Notes under the pieces: model-generated
Databases searched by the model: none
Told to the model about the DNA's origin: nothing
What the model saw: the letters and a program-made list of their open reading frames with translations, nothing else
DNA from: Armatimonadota bacterium
Lineage (GTDB): Bacteria > Armatimonadota > UBA5829 > DTJY01
Reading direction: 5' to 3'
NCBI GenBank assembly: GCA_023511795.1
Contig: JAIMAU010000005.1
Span: forward strand, 116,652 to 180,651
Length of the DNA stretch: 64,000 nt
Shown here: positions 52,199 to 62,265 of the stretch, piece by piece
Layout: the number at the start of each line of letters is the position of its first letter
How positions within the stretch are numbered: the stretch's first letter is position 1
Translations under genes and position numbers: made by a program

Positions 52199-53328
52199 GC
52201 GCCGTGCGGCTTCTGATGATTCGAAGTACGAAATCTTATGGAGGCCCAGAGCGCCAGATTATTGGATTTGCTCGACGGCTTAACCCCAAGCTGTTTTGTC
52301 CAATAATCTGTACATTCAGCGATACGTTGGGCTGGAAAAATCCCCTACTTGAAGTTGCCGGCAGCTTTGGGCTTAAAACTTGCTTGATTCCGACTGAACG
52401 AGCTTTTGACAACAAAGGCGTTTATGCGCTGAAGCAAATAATAGAAGAACACAAGATAGACATGCTTTGCCCACAAGACTATAGGGCAAACGTTTACGCT
52501 TTCCTTGCCACTAGAGGCCTCAACATTCCGCTAGGGGCAACCGTGCATGGATATGCTGGCAATACCAATAAGGTGCGTTTATACGAGTTCCTTGACCGGA
52601 TTGTCCTAAGAACAATGCACAAAATCGTTTGTGTCTCAGATGCACTCAGGACTCGACTGCGTCGATATGGATTATCCGATAGAAAGCTCAACCGAGTATA
52701 CAATTCCATCGACCCCGAAGAGATATTACCAGTAGCTTCAAACGGTGGTGGGAAATCGAAAAGTTATATAGTTTGTAGCGTTGGAAGACTAAGCATCGAG
52801 AAAGGACATCGCTTTCTTCTGAATGCTTGGCGTTATGTCGTGGAGCACTTAAAAAATGCCCAGCTCGTATTAGTAGGCGACGGCCCAGAAATGCCTAACT
52901 TGTTGAGGCAAGCACAAGCCCTGGGTATTGTATCGTCAGTCAGGTTCATAGGTCATACTAACAGACCGCTTGACTACCTAAGGGAATGCGATGTTTTTGT
53001 TCTTCCCTCACTTACCGAAGGCCTGCCCATTGCACTCTTGGAAGCATGCGCGATTGGCAGGCCAGTCGTCGCATCCAACGTTGGAGGAGTCGGCGAGGTA
53101 GTGATTCCAGGATACAATGGTCTGCTTGTTCGCTCCAAGCAACCTATGGAAATAGCTAACGCCATTATAGACATTCTTACACATGCTGAAGTCGCAATAG
53201 CAATGGGCGCACATGGAAGGCAACTCATCGAGGAAAAATTTTCCTTTAAGAGAAACGTGCCTCTGCTAGAGGAAGTTTATCTTTCTTGCACTGGGGATTC
53301 ACCAATAGAAGAACTGCTTGCTGCGTGA
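52195..53328 (+). CDS. Glycosyltransferase family 4 (GT-B fold)
   Basis: The 377-residue protein opens with RLLMIRSTKSYGGPERQIIGFARRL, with the GGxERQ loop of GT4 enzymes. It has KIVCVSDALRTRLRRYG near 142, CSVGRLSIEKGHRFLLNA near 190 and SLTEGLPIALLEACAIGRPVVASNVGGVGEVV near 273, with the EX7E pair. It adds one sugar to the repeat unit; which one is unknown. It overlaps the preceding GT2 gene by four bases and is followed within 14 bases by another glycosyltransferase, so these act in one transcript. Confidence 0.92.
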   Translation: MSAVRLLMIRSTKSYGGPERQIIGFARRLNPKLFCPIICTFSDTLGWKNPLLEVAGSFGLKTCLIPTERAFDNKGVYALKQIIEEHKIDMLCPQDYRANVYAFLATRGLNIPLGATVHGYAGNTNKVRLYEFLDRIVLRTMHKIVCVSDALRTRLRRYGLSDRKLNRVYNSIDPEEILPVASNGGGKSKSYIVCSVGRLSIEKGHRFLLNAWRYVVEHLKNAQLVLVGDGPEMPNLLRQAQALGIVSSVRFIGHTNRPLDYLRECDVFVLPSLTEGLPIALLEACAIGRPVVASNVGGVGEVVIPGYNGLLVRSKQPMEIANAIIDILTHAEVAIAMGAHGRQLIEEKFSFKRNVPLLEEVYLSCTGDSPIEELLAA

Positions 53329-53342
53329 TTGATTTACTAAAA

Positions 53343-54560
53343 ATGAAAATCATGGTGATAACAACACGAATGCCGTTTCCACTCGATAACGGCGGAAAAC
53401 TGCGGACATACAACTTGCTTCGACGGCTTTCGGAGAAGCACTGGATTACGTTAGTAACTTTCGAGCCAGAGGAAACTCCTCCACAAGCGTTTATACAGTC
53501 GATTTGTCGGAAATTGATAACAGTCCCAGAACCTAATAGCAATACAATGGCTTCTTTTTATTTCAATCTCCTATCCGCACCGTTTCATAGCGACCCATTA
53601 ACAGTAAGGAAATACACATCCGATCTTTTGGCAAAAGCAATTCGCGACCAACTAAGCCGCGAAAAGTACGACATAATCCACTGCGAGTCAACGCCATTAG
53701 CACGAACAGCTCTACAAGCAGCAGGCAGTCCTGATTGCATCGGCACACAAAACGTCGAAGCTCAAATCTGGCTGAGATATGCTGAAACATCGGTTAATCC
53801 ATTAAAACGGTTTTTTATGTTTGACCAATATCGAAAGATTTTTAAATACGAAGCGGAGACATACCGAGATTTTGCCAGGGTTTTGGTTGTTTCCAATGAT
53901 GACCGGCGATTAATAGCGGATTGGTATGGACTCGACTCGGTAGTGGTGCCTAATGGGGTAGATACCGAATATTTCCACCCAAGATTCTCCGAGCGAGACC
54001 CTTTAAACATCGCTTATATTGGAGCAATGGACTGGCGGCCAAACCAAGATGCCGTACTTTATTTCTTGAAAGAAATCTGGCCCATCGTGAAAGCTAAAGT
54101 ACCCAAGGTAACATTCTCAATTGTAGGTCGAAAGCCACCAAAGAGCATTCTTAAAGTAGCCAGGCTTGATAAAAGTATCGAAGTAACCGGCACCGTCAAA
54201 GATGTGCGGCCCAATCTATGCCGCGCCTCCGTATGCGTTGTTCCTCTTCGAATCGGAGGAGGTAGCAGGTTAAAAATCTTAGAGGCGCTTGCCACATGCA
54301 CACCTGTGGTCTCTACAACCGTGGGTGCTGAAGGACTAAAAGGCATCGAGCCTTGGGTGGCAATAGAAGATAACCCTAGGGAATTCGCCGAACGAGTAAT
54401 TCATTTGTTGAAATCGCCAACTCCAAACGAAAAAATGCAAGAAGCAAGAAAGTTTGTCGCTGAACAGTACAGCTGGAAGGCATCGGCAGAACGCATTGAA
54501 AGTGTTTGGAATGATTTGCCAAAAACTTCGCGCCCGGGGTTGTTTCAACATGCGGCTTAG
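53343..54560 (+). CDS. Glycosyltransferase of the TIGR03087/EpsH-associated sugar transferase type
   Basis: From ATG 53343 the protein has 405 residues. The N-terminus KIMVITTRMPFPLDNGGKLRTYNLLRRL and the C-terminal PLRIGGGSRLKILEALATCTPVVSTTVGAEGL are typical of the sugar-transferase group that includes the PEP-CTERM/EpsH-associated enzymes. VVPNGVDTEYFHPR and the IAYIGAMDWRPNQDAV segment also match. It is a GT-B enzyme of the exopolysaccharide pathway. The longer frame from 53286 overlaps the previous gene and adds nothing family-like. The gene at 62266 on the other strand is a clear relative. No EpsH/exosortase or PEP-CTERM protein is seen here. Confidence 0.88.
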   Translation: MKIMVITTRMPFPLDNGGKLRTYNLLRRLSEKHWITLVTFEPEETPPQAFIQSICRKLITVPEPNSNTMASFYFNLLSAPFHSDPLTVRKYTSDLLAKAIRDQLSREKYDIIHCESTPLARTALQAAGSPDCIGTQNVEAQIWLRYAETSVNPLKRFFMFDQYRKIFKYEAETYRDFARVLVVSNDDRRLIADWYGLDSVVVPNGVDTEYFHPRFSERDPLNIAYIGAMDWRPNQDAVLYFLKEIWPIVKAKVPKVTFSIVGRKPPKSILKVARLDKSIEVTGTVKDVRPNLCRASVCVVPLRIGGGSRLKILEALATCTPVVSTTVGAEGLKGIEPWVAIEDNPREFAERVIHLLKSPTPNEKMQEARKFVAEQYSWKASAERIESVWNDLPKTSRPGLFQHAA

Positions 54561-55647
54561 ACTTTGCTTATTAAACATTGCATATTCGGGAGCAAATCCG
54601 CATCTCATACGCGAGCTATCGCGTCGCGTGGATTTGGATATTGTGGATGTACCGTTTCCTAAGCTTACTGACTTAACACTCAAGCTGAAAACGTTCCATC
54701 CACGACTGGCCGTGTGGAAGCGCCGCTATTCGCGGGCTTTGAACCAGGCATTCAAAAGCTATCAAGTTTTCAAAGCCCGCAGCCGGCTAGCGGCGCAGGG
54801 AATTTCGAACCTTCCAAAACGGCCAGATGCAATACTGCAAATCGGCGGGCTTTTCTCGCCAGGCCGCGCTGATATCCCTTACGCAACTTACAATGATTTC
54901 ACTACAGCACTTGCTTCGAGGGAGTATCCCCCGTGGGCAGAGTTCAAGGACATAAAATCTGCTAATCGTTGGTATGAACTTGAGACAAAACTCTATCAGC
55001 AAGCTGGTAGGGTTCTCACTCTAAGCGACTACACTCGCAGGTCCATCATTATCGATTATGGGGTGTCTGAATCGAAAACAAGAACTGTGAGAGCAGGCAT
55101 TAACTTCTCGTCTATCCAAGAGCGCACTAATGGCTATGACTGCAGAACAATCTTGTTTGTCGGTTATGACTTTGCGCGAAAAGGTGGCCCGACGTTGCTT
55201 GATGCCTTCGCACTTGTGCGAGAAGAGCGTCCAGATGCCCAACTCATCATAGTCGGCCCACAAATCAACGAGCAACCTGGGGTAAAATGTTTGGGCCAAA
55301 TTACTGATAGAAAGCAATTAATAGGTCTTTACCATAAAGCTTCTCTGTTTGTAATGCCTAGCATTTGTGAACCATTCGGTTTTGTCTTCTTGGAAGCCAT
55401 GGCTTCCAAGCTCCCATGTATTGGCACGACCTGCGATGCGATGCCCGAGATTATAGAAAACGGACGAACAGGATTTGTTGTGCCGCCTGGAGATCAGCAG
55501 GCCCTTGCGGAGGCAATCCTGAAACTACTTGGCTCACGTGAGCTCCTCGCCACGATGGGCGAGCGAGGCAGAGAAAGGGTCAGTAAGCTTTTTACATGGG
55601 AACAAACTGCTAAACATATAGTGGAGGAGGTAGAAGCAATGCTCTAA
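54550..55647 (+). CDS. Glycosyltransferase family 4 (GT-B fold)
   Basis: From ATG 54550 the protein has 365 residues. It shows a divergent N-terminal half (LRLCLLNIAYSGANPHLIREL), then RVLTLSDYTRRSIIIDYGVSE near 155, FVGYDFARKGGPTLLDAF near 202, and SICEPFGFVFLEAMASKLPCIGTTCDAMPEII near 275 with the EX7E motif of GT4. It overlaps the preceding gene's end by 11 bases; the longer frame from 54454 lies fully inside that gene. It is the last glycosyltransferase of the rightward series. The acceptor and donor sugars are unknown. Confidence 0.9.
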   Translation: MRLRLCLLNIAYSGANPHLIRELSRRVDLDIVDVPFPKLTDLTLKLKTFHPRLAVWKRRYSRALNQAFKSYQVFKARSRLAAQGISNLPKRPDAILQIGGLFSPGRADIPYATYNDFTTALASREYPPWAEFKDIKSANRWYELETKLYQQAGRVLTLSDYTRRSIIIDYGVSESKTRTVRAGINFSSIQERTNGYDCRTILFVGYDFARKGGPTLLDAFALVREERPDAQLIIVGPQINEQPGVKCLGQITDRKQLIGLYHKASLFVMPSICEPFGFVFLEAMASKLPCIGTTCDAMPEIIENGRTGFVVPPGDQQALAEAILKLLGSRELLATMGERGRERVSKLFTWEQTAKHIVEEVEAML

Positions 55648-55716
55648 AGACGATTACAAATCAGAAGCAAAAATTCTTTTCTATTCGAAGAACAAGAGAC
55701 ATTAAAAATTAACAAT

Positions 55717-55732
55717 TTGGCCAACAGGCCAA
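55717..55732. repeat. Perfect short palindrome TTGGCC-AACA-GGCCAA before the GHL15-like gene
   Basis: Six-base arms around a four-base loop, about 20 bases before the start region at 55751-55758. It could be an operator or a leader hairpin; on the minus strand it is followed by a loose T-rich stretch. Confidence 0.4.
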
Positions 55733-55757
55733 CGAAAAGAAAGGGGTTTTATGAACT

Positions 55758-58700
55758 TTGGGGCACAGTAAGGTACACGTATTAAAATTAGCGTTTGTTA
55801 TCATTCTCATCGCTTGCGCTGTAGAATGCGTGACTGCACCTGTCAAAACATCAGATTATCCTTGGATTAACACAAATGCAATTGAATACCTCCAGCCAAC
55901 AGATGCGGTTGCTGTGCTGGATGCTCAACACTTTGACTCGGCGCTTAGTCCAGAACGATTTAGTAAGGTAAAAACTGAGCGCCCGGGAAAACTATGCTTG
56001 AAGTATCAAATCTGGCGAGATACATATGTCAATGAATGGGCTGCATTCGAGCGCCAAAAGCAAGAAACTTGGGCACGGAATAATGGTAAGAATGCAGAAG
56101 ACTTCTGGTGCCATTATGCAAATGACGTCACGGTTTCTTTATCAACTGGCAAAAAGGTAATTCCTGGCTGGAATCCAGCCAACGACGCCAACCGCGATGA
56201 TATTCGAGACTACAAGAGTGATTACGGGACAGCCACAGCAGTAGGCACTGGCTATCTTCAAGATACAACAAAGAACTGGGTTCCCAATGAATGGGCAGGC
56301 CATATTCTCGTTGACCGCTTAGGAAACCAGTTCACCATAATAAGCAACACTGCCACTCAGATCAACGTCTCAGGAACTCCTGCATCTGGGCGATATGGTC
56401 TATCACATGTAAACTCGGCAGACCACAAAGCGACTGCCAGGACACGAGCCGAGGCGCGCGTTAGGGTCCATGCATGGGGAGATGCTTCATACCCTGATGC
56501 GTGGGTGCAAAACTACTCATCTCAAGACTACTGGGCATATCGAAGATATGATGTGCAACAACTGATAGTCGAGGGCAACACAAGCTGGGACCCGGGCGCT
56601 GATACCCGTTGGGACGGCATTTTCGTGGATTCTACCCTACCCTACTACGACTGGCCAACCGTTGTTGATGGTCAGGACCGCGTTCTCGAATATCCTAATA
56701 GGGACCCTGCAATATACAAGCAACACACCATCAACTTGATAGCTTACGTTAAGGCTGGAATTGGTAACAAATTAATATGCCCAAATACATGCGGCTTATT
56801 CCCTGAAGCCGGGGATGCTGGCGGTGCAGTATACGAGGAAAACACCATCAGCTTCACTGGAGCTCAAGGCCCATCAAAGTGGGAACAGTGGCGCACCAGA
56901 AATGCAAAAGGTGTCTACTGCTTCACCGGCTACTTCTTTAGCTACTCTGACCGAGCGCGCGAGCAGATTCATTTCCTAGCTCACCACTATATCGCGCAGG
57001 AGCCTTATATCTACTTCGGAATATACGGCTTTGGATATACGCCGGTTCAGTGGTTTGCAGCAATGGAAAAGGATGTAGGCACTCCAACTGAACCTTACTC
57101 AGTCTGGAAGAGCGGTACAGACCCAGTCGGCCAATCCTACGTCATTTACAAGAGACAATACACAAAGGCTCTCATTCTATGCCGCCCAATGAACCCTGCA
57201 GGGCAGAGCAATTTCGGCGACGCATCAAGAGTGACATTTGCGCTTCCCTCATATACTACCGCTGATGGAGGAACATCAAATCGCTACTACGGTCTGCGAG
57301 CCGACGGAACTCTCTCAGAGGCAATCACATCAATAGGTCTCCGCAACGTGGAGAGTGCCATACTTTTCCCTGCAGATACGGCTAGCCAACCTCAAACTGA
57401 TACTACGCCACCTGTCATTTCAGGTGTATCAGTCACTAACATAGGTCCAAACAGCGCAACCATAACTTGGACAACAAATGAAAACGCCACCTCAGTGGTA
57501 GAATATGGTACGACAACTTCTTACGGTACCACTATTTCCAACGAAACAGTCCTATCTACTTCTCATAACATTACGCTAACAGGCCTTCAGCCTTCGACAA
57601 CCTACCATTACCGCGTACAATCCAAAGACTCAGCAGGAAACAACGCAGTCAGTGCCGATTATACGTTTACTACTTCGGCGGATGTAACGGCGACTGCGCC
57701 ATTTATTAGATCGTGGCTGGTATTAGGGCCGTTTAATAACACGAATAGAGATGGGTATAATTTAAGTTTAATTGGTGAAACATCTGTTTCACCAACATCT
57801 GGAGACGTGGCCGGTGGGTTGACATGGACTCCTCATCAATCTACAAGCGACCTCATTGACTTTGCATCTATCTTCAACCCGAACATTGACACCGTTGCTT
57901 ACGCCCACATTTACGTGAAATCTCCATCGGCTCAGAACTGCCAGTTGTGGCTAGGCTCGGATGACGGCATCAAGGTGTGGATAAATGGCACGCTAGTACA
58001 TGACAACTTCGCTTACCGCCCTGCGGTAAAAGACCAAGACAAGGTTTCAATTAGCTTCCAAGCTGGTTGGAACCGAATGCTAATAAAAGTAGACCAAGTT
58101 GCGGGAGGCTGGGGCTTTTATGCACGCATATGTGATTCGAACGGAAAAGAAATACCCGGATTAGAGTATGCGCTTGACAATCCGCAGAGCCCTCCACCAG
58201 ATACAACGCCACCAGCAATATCTGCCGTATCTGCAACCATAACATCTTTCAACCAGGCTACGATTACCTGGAAGACGGATGAGCCAAGTACTTCTGTGGT
58301 TGAGTATGGCCCAACAGCCGCATATGGCAGCAATGTATCAGATACAACATTGGCAACCCAGCACTCAATTATATTAACTGGGTTAATGCCGGGCACCACA
58401 TATCACTACAGAGTGAAATCTGCCGATGCATCGGGCAACCTTGCGGTTAGCGCAGACCTAGTGTTTATCACGCCAACGCCACCTGATACTACTCCGCCAA
58501 CAATTTCGGGAATCTCAGCTCAATCGGGAGCGACTGATGCAACAATTAGCTGGCAGACCGATGAAGCAGCAACTTCGACGGTTGAATATGGAACATCAAC
58601 ATTATATGGTTATGAAACAACCGACTCAACGCTGGTAACACAGCACACTGTAAGGCTAACGTCGCTCTCGCCAGACACACTATACCATTACCGTGTCTGC

Positions 58701-59576
58701 TCAACTGATGCATCGGGCAATGAGGCAGTAAGCAAAGACTATACGTTTGCTACCCTGCCAATGACTACCACCGGGCCGGCATCCTACATTCGAGAATGGC
58801 TGGTAATTGGCCCATTTAACAATACAAACCGTGCTGGATTATCAACTGACTATATTGGCGAGGCTACAATTACGCCATCAACAAACAATATCTCCAACGG
58901 TTTGACGTGGTGGGCGTACAAATCTCCTATCGATGTTATTGATTTGAGCGCCATACTGTATCCAACTGATTATTCCGTGGCGTATGCTCATCTATACATC
59001 AATTCACCTTCCGAGCAAGCGTGCGAACTCCGCCTTGGATCTGATGATGGCGTAAAAGTATGGTTGAACGGCACACTAATCCACGAGAACGCCGCTTGGA
59101 GACCCGTTATCAAAGACCAAGATAAAGTTCCTATTACGCTAAAACAAGGCTGGAATCAACTTTTGATTAAGGTCGACAACCTCACAGCTGGCTGGGGATT
59201 CGCAGCTAGAATCTGCAACACAGCCGGCAATGAAGTGCCAGGCCTTGTCTATCAGTTGGATAATCCTGTTCCAAAAGACATGACGCCGCCAAGGGTAGTC
59301 TCCGCTAAGGCAATAGACCGCTATACAATAATTGTATACTTTGACGAGCCAGTTACGGCCGAAACTGCGAATGTTGTCACAAACTACAGTACTACTGCTA
59401 AAGTGAAGCTCCAAAGTGCAAACCTTCAAGCGGATGGCAAGAGTGTTCTCTTGAAAACAACTCGTCACTACCGCGGAACTTATACATTGAGGGTCATCAA
59501 CGTATCTGACCTTGCTGGCAACAAAATACCATCGGTGGGAGCGATTAATAACACTGCAACCTACACTGTATACTAA
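55758..59576 (+). CDS. Large secreted protein: GHL15-like glycosidase domain plus FN3 and duplicated GPFNN beta-modules
   Basis: The 1272-residue protein has a signal peptide (HVLKLAFVIILIACAVECV). A TIM-barrel-like domain (about 30-545, with WDGIFVDSTLPYYDW near 283) resembles hypothetical glycosyl hydrolase family 15. After it come FN3 (549-640), a 160-residue beta module (650-811, WLVLGPFNNTNR and LGSDDGIKVWINGTLVHDN), FN3 (814-904), FN3 (908-999), a second copy of the module (1009-1173) and a terminal Ig-like domain. It may process or bind the polysaccharide made by this locus. The TTG start is odd: an ATG at 55751 with a better-placed AAAGGGG ribosome site reads into a stop unless one G of GGGG is removed. 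Confidence 0.82.
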   Translation: MGHSKVHVLKLAFVIILIACAVECVTAPVKTSDYPWINTNAIEYLQPTDAVAVLDAQHFDSALSPERFSKVKTERPGKLCLKYQIWRDTYVNEWAAFERQKQETWARNNGKNAEDFWCHYANDVTVSLSTGKKVIPGWNPANDANRDDIRDYKSDYGTATAVGTGYLQDTTKNWVPNEWAGHILVDRLGNQFTIISNTATQINVSGTPASGRYGLSHVNSADHKATARTRAEARVRVHAWGDASYPDAWVQNYSSQDYWAYRRYDVQQLIVEGNTSWDPGADTRWDGIFVDSTLPYYDWPTVVDGQDRVLEYPNRDPAIYKQHTINLIAYVKAGIGNKLICPNTCGLFPEAGDAGGAVYEENTISFTGAQGPSKWEQWRTRNAKGVYCFTGYFFSYSDRAREQIHFLAHHYIAQEPYIYFGIYGFGYTPVQWFAAMEKDVGTPTEPYSVWKSGTDPVGQSYVIYKRQYTKALILCRPMNPAGQSNFGDASRVTFALPSYTTADGGTSNRYYGLRADGTLSEAITSIGLRNVESAILFPADTASQPQTDTTPPVISGVSVTNIGPNSATITWTTNENATSVVEYGTTTSYGTTISNETVLSTSHNITLTGLQPSTTYHYRVQSKDSAGNNAVSADYTFTTSADVTATAPFIRSWLVLGPFNNTNRDGYNLSLIGETSVSPTSGDVAGGLTWTPHQSTSDLIDFASIFNPNIDTVAYAHIYVKSPSAQNCQLWLGSDDGIKVWINGTLVHDNFAYRPAVKDQDKVSISFQAGWNRMLIKVDQVAGGWGFYARICDSNGKEIPGLEYALDNPQSPPPDTTPPAISAVSATITSFNQATITWKTDEPSTSVVEYGPTAAYGSNVSDTTLATQHSIILTGLMPGTTYHYRVKSADASGNLAVSADLVFITPTPPDTTPPTISGISAQSGATDATISWQTDEAATSTVEYGTSTLYGYETTDSTLVTQHTVRLTSLSPDTLYHYRVCSTDASGNEAVSKDYTFATLPMTTTGPASYIREWLVIGPFNNTNRAGLSTDYIGEATITPSTNNISNGLTWWAYKSPIDVIDLSAILYPTDYSVAYAHLYINSPSEQACELRLGSDDGVKVWLNGTLIHENAAWRPVIKDQDKVPITLKQGWNQLLIKVDNLTAGWGFAARICNTAGNEVPGLVYQLDNPVPKDMTPPRVVSAKAIDRYTIIVYFDEPVTAETANVVTNYSTTAKVKLQSANLQADGKSVLLKTTRHYRGTYTLRVINVSDLAGNKIPSVGAINNTATYTVY

Positions 59577-59615
59577 CACCAAGGTTGAGTCCAGCTAAGT
59601 TGATATGTTAATAAA

Positions 59616-59672
59616 AGGGGTGCCATAGGGAATTCCAATAATCGCTAATTCTCATGGCACCCCTAATTTTAA
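59616..59672 (+). terminator. Rho-independent terminator after the GHL15-like gene
   Basis: AGGGGTGCCAT (59616-59626) pairs perfectly with ATGGCACCCCT (59654-59664), with partial inner pairing (GGGAATT with AATTCTC), and is followed by AATTTTAAATTT. The strong GC stem fits a transcript end. Confidence 0.75.
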
Positions 59673-59816
59673 ATTTCCCACTGAAACCAACACCCGCCAA
59701 AATTAACTTTCCACAGCATGCGCCCCGTAAAAAGGGTTAAAGCAACGTAAATTAGGTTATAAAGTCAATAAGAAAGCTAATCAGAGTCTTTTGAGAAACT
59801 TGGTGCGGCAAGCAAT

Positions 59817-61016
59817 TTGAACGGACTGCGACGTGAATTACTTTTAATAGTAATCATCAGCATAGTACTAATCGCCATTGGTCATTCTATCGTCATCCAA
59901 CGGAAACCTGATGGATTATCTCCTTGGACACGCATGACGCCTGATGCGCTTCAATATATATCTATGGCAAGTGGGTCAACTTCTTCGCCTCCGTTTTCGT
60001 ACAGAGTTCTCGTGCCATATCTAGCCTCACTTCTGCCGATGCCTCCAGACCGAGCGCTTAGATTAATTACCTATTTATGTCTTGGCACATTATACTTTTC
60101 GAGTTTACTTAACCTTACTCGGCTTGGATTTGCTTTTCCAATTAAACTAGCTAGCATTCTTTGTTTTTTCGCCTCAACTGGGCATCTTTACTTGTACTCA
60201 AATCCATACCTGACAGATGCTTTTGGGTTAATGAGCCTTTCCATGATGCTTTATGCCCTCTCTTTTGGCAATTCCATACTTTTCGCAATCACAACTGGAA
60301 TAGGAGTCCTAGCGCGGGAAACCACGCTTTTTCTCGTACCTGCGTTTCTCATTACCAAACAATGGCGAACTTTTATTGTTATTATTTTTATTTCATCCTT
60401 TGCTTTTGTAGCACCAAGATTACTCACAAATAACGATGTCTACCATCAGAGCTTTGTATTCCCATCAAATTTGGCTTACTTCATACAGATATATTTGATA
60501 TTTGGGGTGCTCTGGATACCAATGTTCCTGGGACTAGCCATGTGCAATAGAAAGGCTTTTCCCGCCATCAGTACATCCTTTGCTTGCCTGTTATTCGGCG
60601 CTTTACTTACAAGCACGTTAGCTACAGACACCATACGGATGTTTGCAATTATGCTGCCGATTGGAGCACTATGTTGGGCTTATTATTTTGAAGGATTATG
60701 GCATCGGTGTCGTGGATTGGCTCTTATACTCTTAATATTCGTTCTCACGGGAATTCCATTAGCACTGCCAACTTCTTTTCTTCTAAACATTGCAAATGAA
60801 ATTATCAGTTGGGAAGATTTCTACTTCCGACTGAAATATCCTGTTGCGATATTCCACGCCATTGGCTTTACACTAGCCATAGCAAGCGCTTTTATTCTAA
60901 AACAAGAGCTTGCAGCTGGCATTCATGAAAAGCTTGACTTGCTTTGTTCATCTCTTTGCTTAAAATCAACCAAAAAGCTGTGGCTTGGCAAAAGGTTTAG
61001 CAACAAACGCCCATAA
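59817..61016 (+). CDS. Polytopic membrane protein of unknown function in the exopolysaccharide locus (GT-C-like)
   Basis: The 399-residue protein has about nine to ten transmembrane helices. I do not recognise the family with certainty. The pattern TPDALQYISMASG near residue 43, PFSYRVLVPYLASLLP near 59, SNPYLTDAFGLMS near 123 and VLARETTLFLVPAFL near 163 resembles GT-C-type or related membrane proteins in polysaccharide clusters, where an Asp near the first loop and an Arg-Glu-Thr motif recur. It might transfer a sugar from a lipid carrier outside the membrane, or help transport. The start is TTG at 59817 with no clear ribosome site, so the N-terminus is uncertain. Confidence 0.65.
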   Translation: MNGLRRELLLIVIISIVLIAIGHSIVIQRKPDGLSPWTRMTPDALQYISMASGSTSSPPFSYRVLVPYLASLLPMPPDRALRLITYLCLGTLYFSSLLNLTRLGFAFPIKLASILCFFASTGHLYLYSNPYLTDAFGLMSLSMMLYALSFGNSILFAITTGIGVLARETTLFLVPAFLITKQWRTFIVIIFISSFAFVAPRLLTNNDVYHQSFVFPSNLAYFIQIYLIFGVLWIPMFLGLAMCNRKAFPAISTSFACLLFGALLTSTLATDTIRMFAIMLPIGALCWAYYFEGLWHRCRGLALILLIFVLTGIPLALPTSFLLNIANEIISWEDFYFRLKYPVAIFHAIGFTLAIASAFILKQELAAGIHEKLDLLCSSLCLKSTKKLWLGKRFSNKRP

Positions 61017-61094
61017 GAACATGGACCAAGCATGTTTTACCGCCAACTCCCAAGGGAATACTAATTCGTCAGTCCTTTGCGCAGGAGGTCTGCC

Positions 61095-62216
61095 ATGCAG
61101 AAAAATATCTTATGTCTGACACTTATCATTCTCCTTTGTACATGTTCATTCGCCGCAGAGATACAAAATGAACACAAGCTTGGGCGAGGTGACCATATTA
61201 GGATAAACGTCTTGGACGAGCCAGAAGTCACGAAAGAGGCTGTCATTGGCGACGATGGATATATCTCGCTTGCGCTTATAGATAGAATTAAACTCGAAGG
61301 GATGACCTGCGCCGAAGCAGCCGAAGCGATTCGAAACGCTCTCAAAGAGTACATTGTTCAACCGGAAGTTTCGGTGGAGCTCATCGCTGTTGGAAAGAAA
61401 CGCGTATTTGTCGCTGGCGAGGTACAAAAGCGCGCTGTGCTAATGCTTGAGCCAAATGCAAGACTTATGGAAGCTCTGGCTGCAGCTGAATACCTAAATA
61501 CCGCCGACCTTTCAAATATAACCATCCAAAGAAAATCACAGATAATAAACACTGACCTTACGCTCTTCCTTTCAGGCAAAGACCTTACACCAAACATACT
61601 TCTTGAAGATGAAGACACGATAATTGTGCCACGTCAGAACTTAGCCGATGCAATACTTGTCCTGGGTGCGGTGAACAAAGCAGGCACAACGGCCCTGAAG
61701 CCCGGCATGACAATTCGAGAAGCAATTGCCGCAGCTGGGGGCGTAACTCCGGATGCAGATACCTCAAAGATAACTCTTAAGCACGATGCAAGCCAGGAAG
61801 CAATCCCCATAGACTATGACCGTGCAATGGCTGGAGATCCAACCGCTGACTTAACTGTCAGTGCAGGTGATACGATCTTTGTCCCAAAACTTGATGACGC
61901 ATATTTTGTCATACAGGGCGGCGTCAAAAATCCTGGACGTTATTCGCTAAAAGGAAGAATGACGATTGAAGAGGCAACGGCAGAAGCTGGAGGACTGACC
62001 AAAGACGCCAAAATTGACCAAATTGAAGTTGTCCATACATCCGGCGGTATCGTCAGGTCAGAAAAGGTTAACCTTGACAAAATTAGAAAGGGCCAAAGCC
62101 CAGTTGTTGTCATCCAACCCGGTGACACCATCGTTATTCCAACCAGGCGAACCTCCCCTGATTTCCTGCAGATTTTAAGTGTTCTGGGAAGTCTAGGCTG
62201 GATTCTGGTGCGCTAG
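61095..62216 (+). CDS. Polysaccharide export protein (Wza-like, Poly_export plus three SLBB domains)
   Basis: From ATG 61095 the protein has 373 residues: a signal peptide (NILCLTLIILLCTCSFAAE), a Poly_export domain (HKLGRGDHIRINVLDEPEVT near 28), then three SLBB-type domains starting at RVFVAGEVQKRA, AILVLGAVNKAG and YFVIQGGVKNPG, and a hydrophobic C-terminal helix (FLQILSVLGSLGWILV). It should form the outer export channel for the polymer and partner the Wzc-like protein. A clear lipobox is missing, unlike E. coli Wza. AGGAGG lies just before 61095, which rules out the in-frame TTG at 61077. Confidence 0.9.
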   Translation: MQKNILCLTLIILLCTCSFAAEIQNEHKLGRGDHIRINVLDEPEVTKEAVIGDDGYISLALIDRIKLEGMTCAEAAEAIRNALKEYIVQPEVSVELIAVGKKRVFVAGEVQKRAVLMLEPNARLMEALAAAEYLNTADLSNITIQRKSQIINTDLTLFLSGKDLTPNILLEDEDTIIVPRQNLADAILVLGAVNKAGTTALKPGMTIREAIAAAGGVTPDADTSKITLKHDASQEAIPIDYDRAMAGDPTADLTVSAGDTIFVPKLDDAYFVIQGGVKNPGRYSLKGRMTIEEATAEAGGLTKDAKIDQIEVVHTSGGIVRSEKVNLDKIRKGQSPVVVIQPGDTIVIPTRRTSPDFLQILSVLGSLGWILVR

Positions 62217-62265
62217 AAACACAAGTGCCACATCACCAAGAGGCAAACACTAAGCGCGAGTGCTA

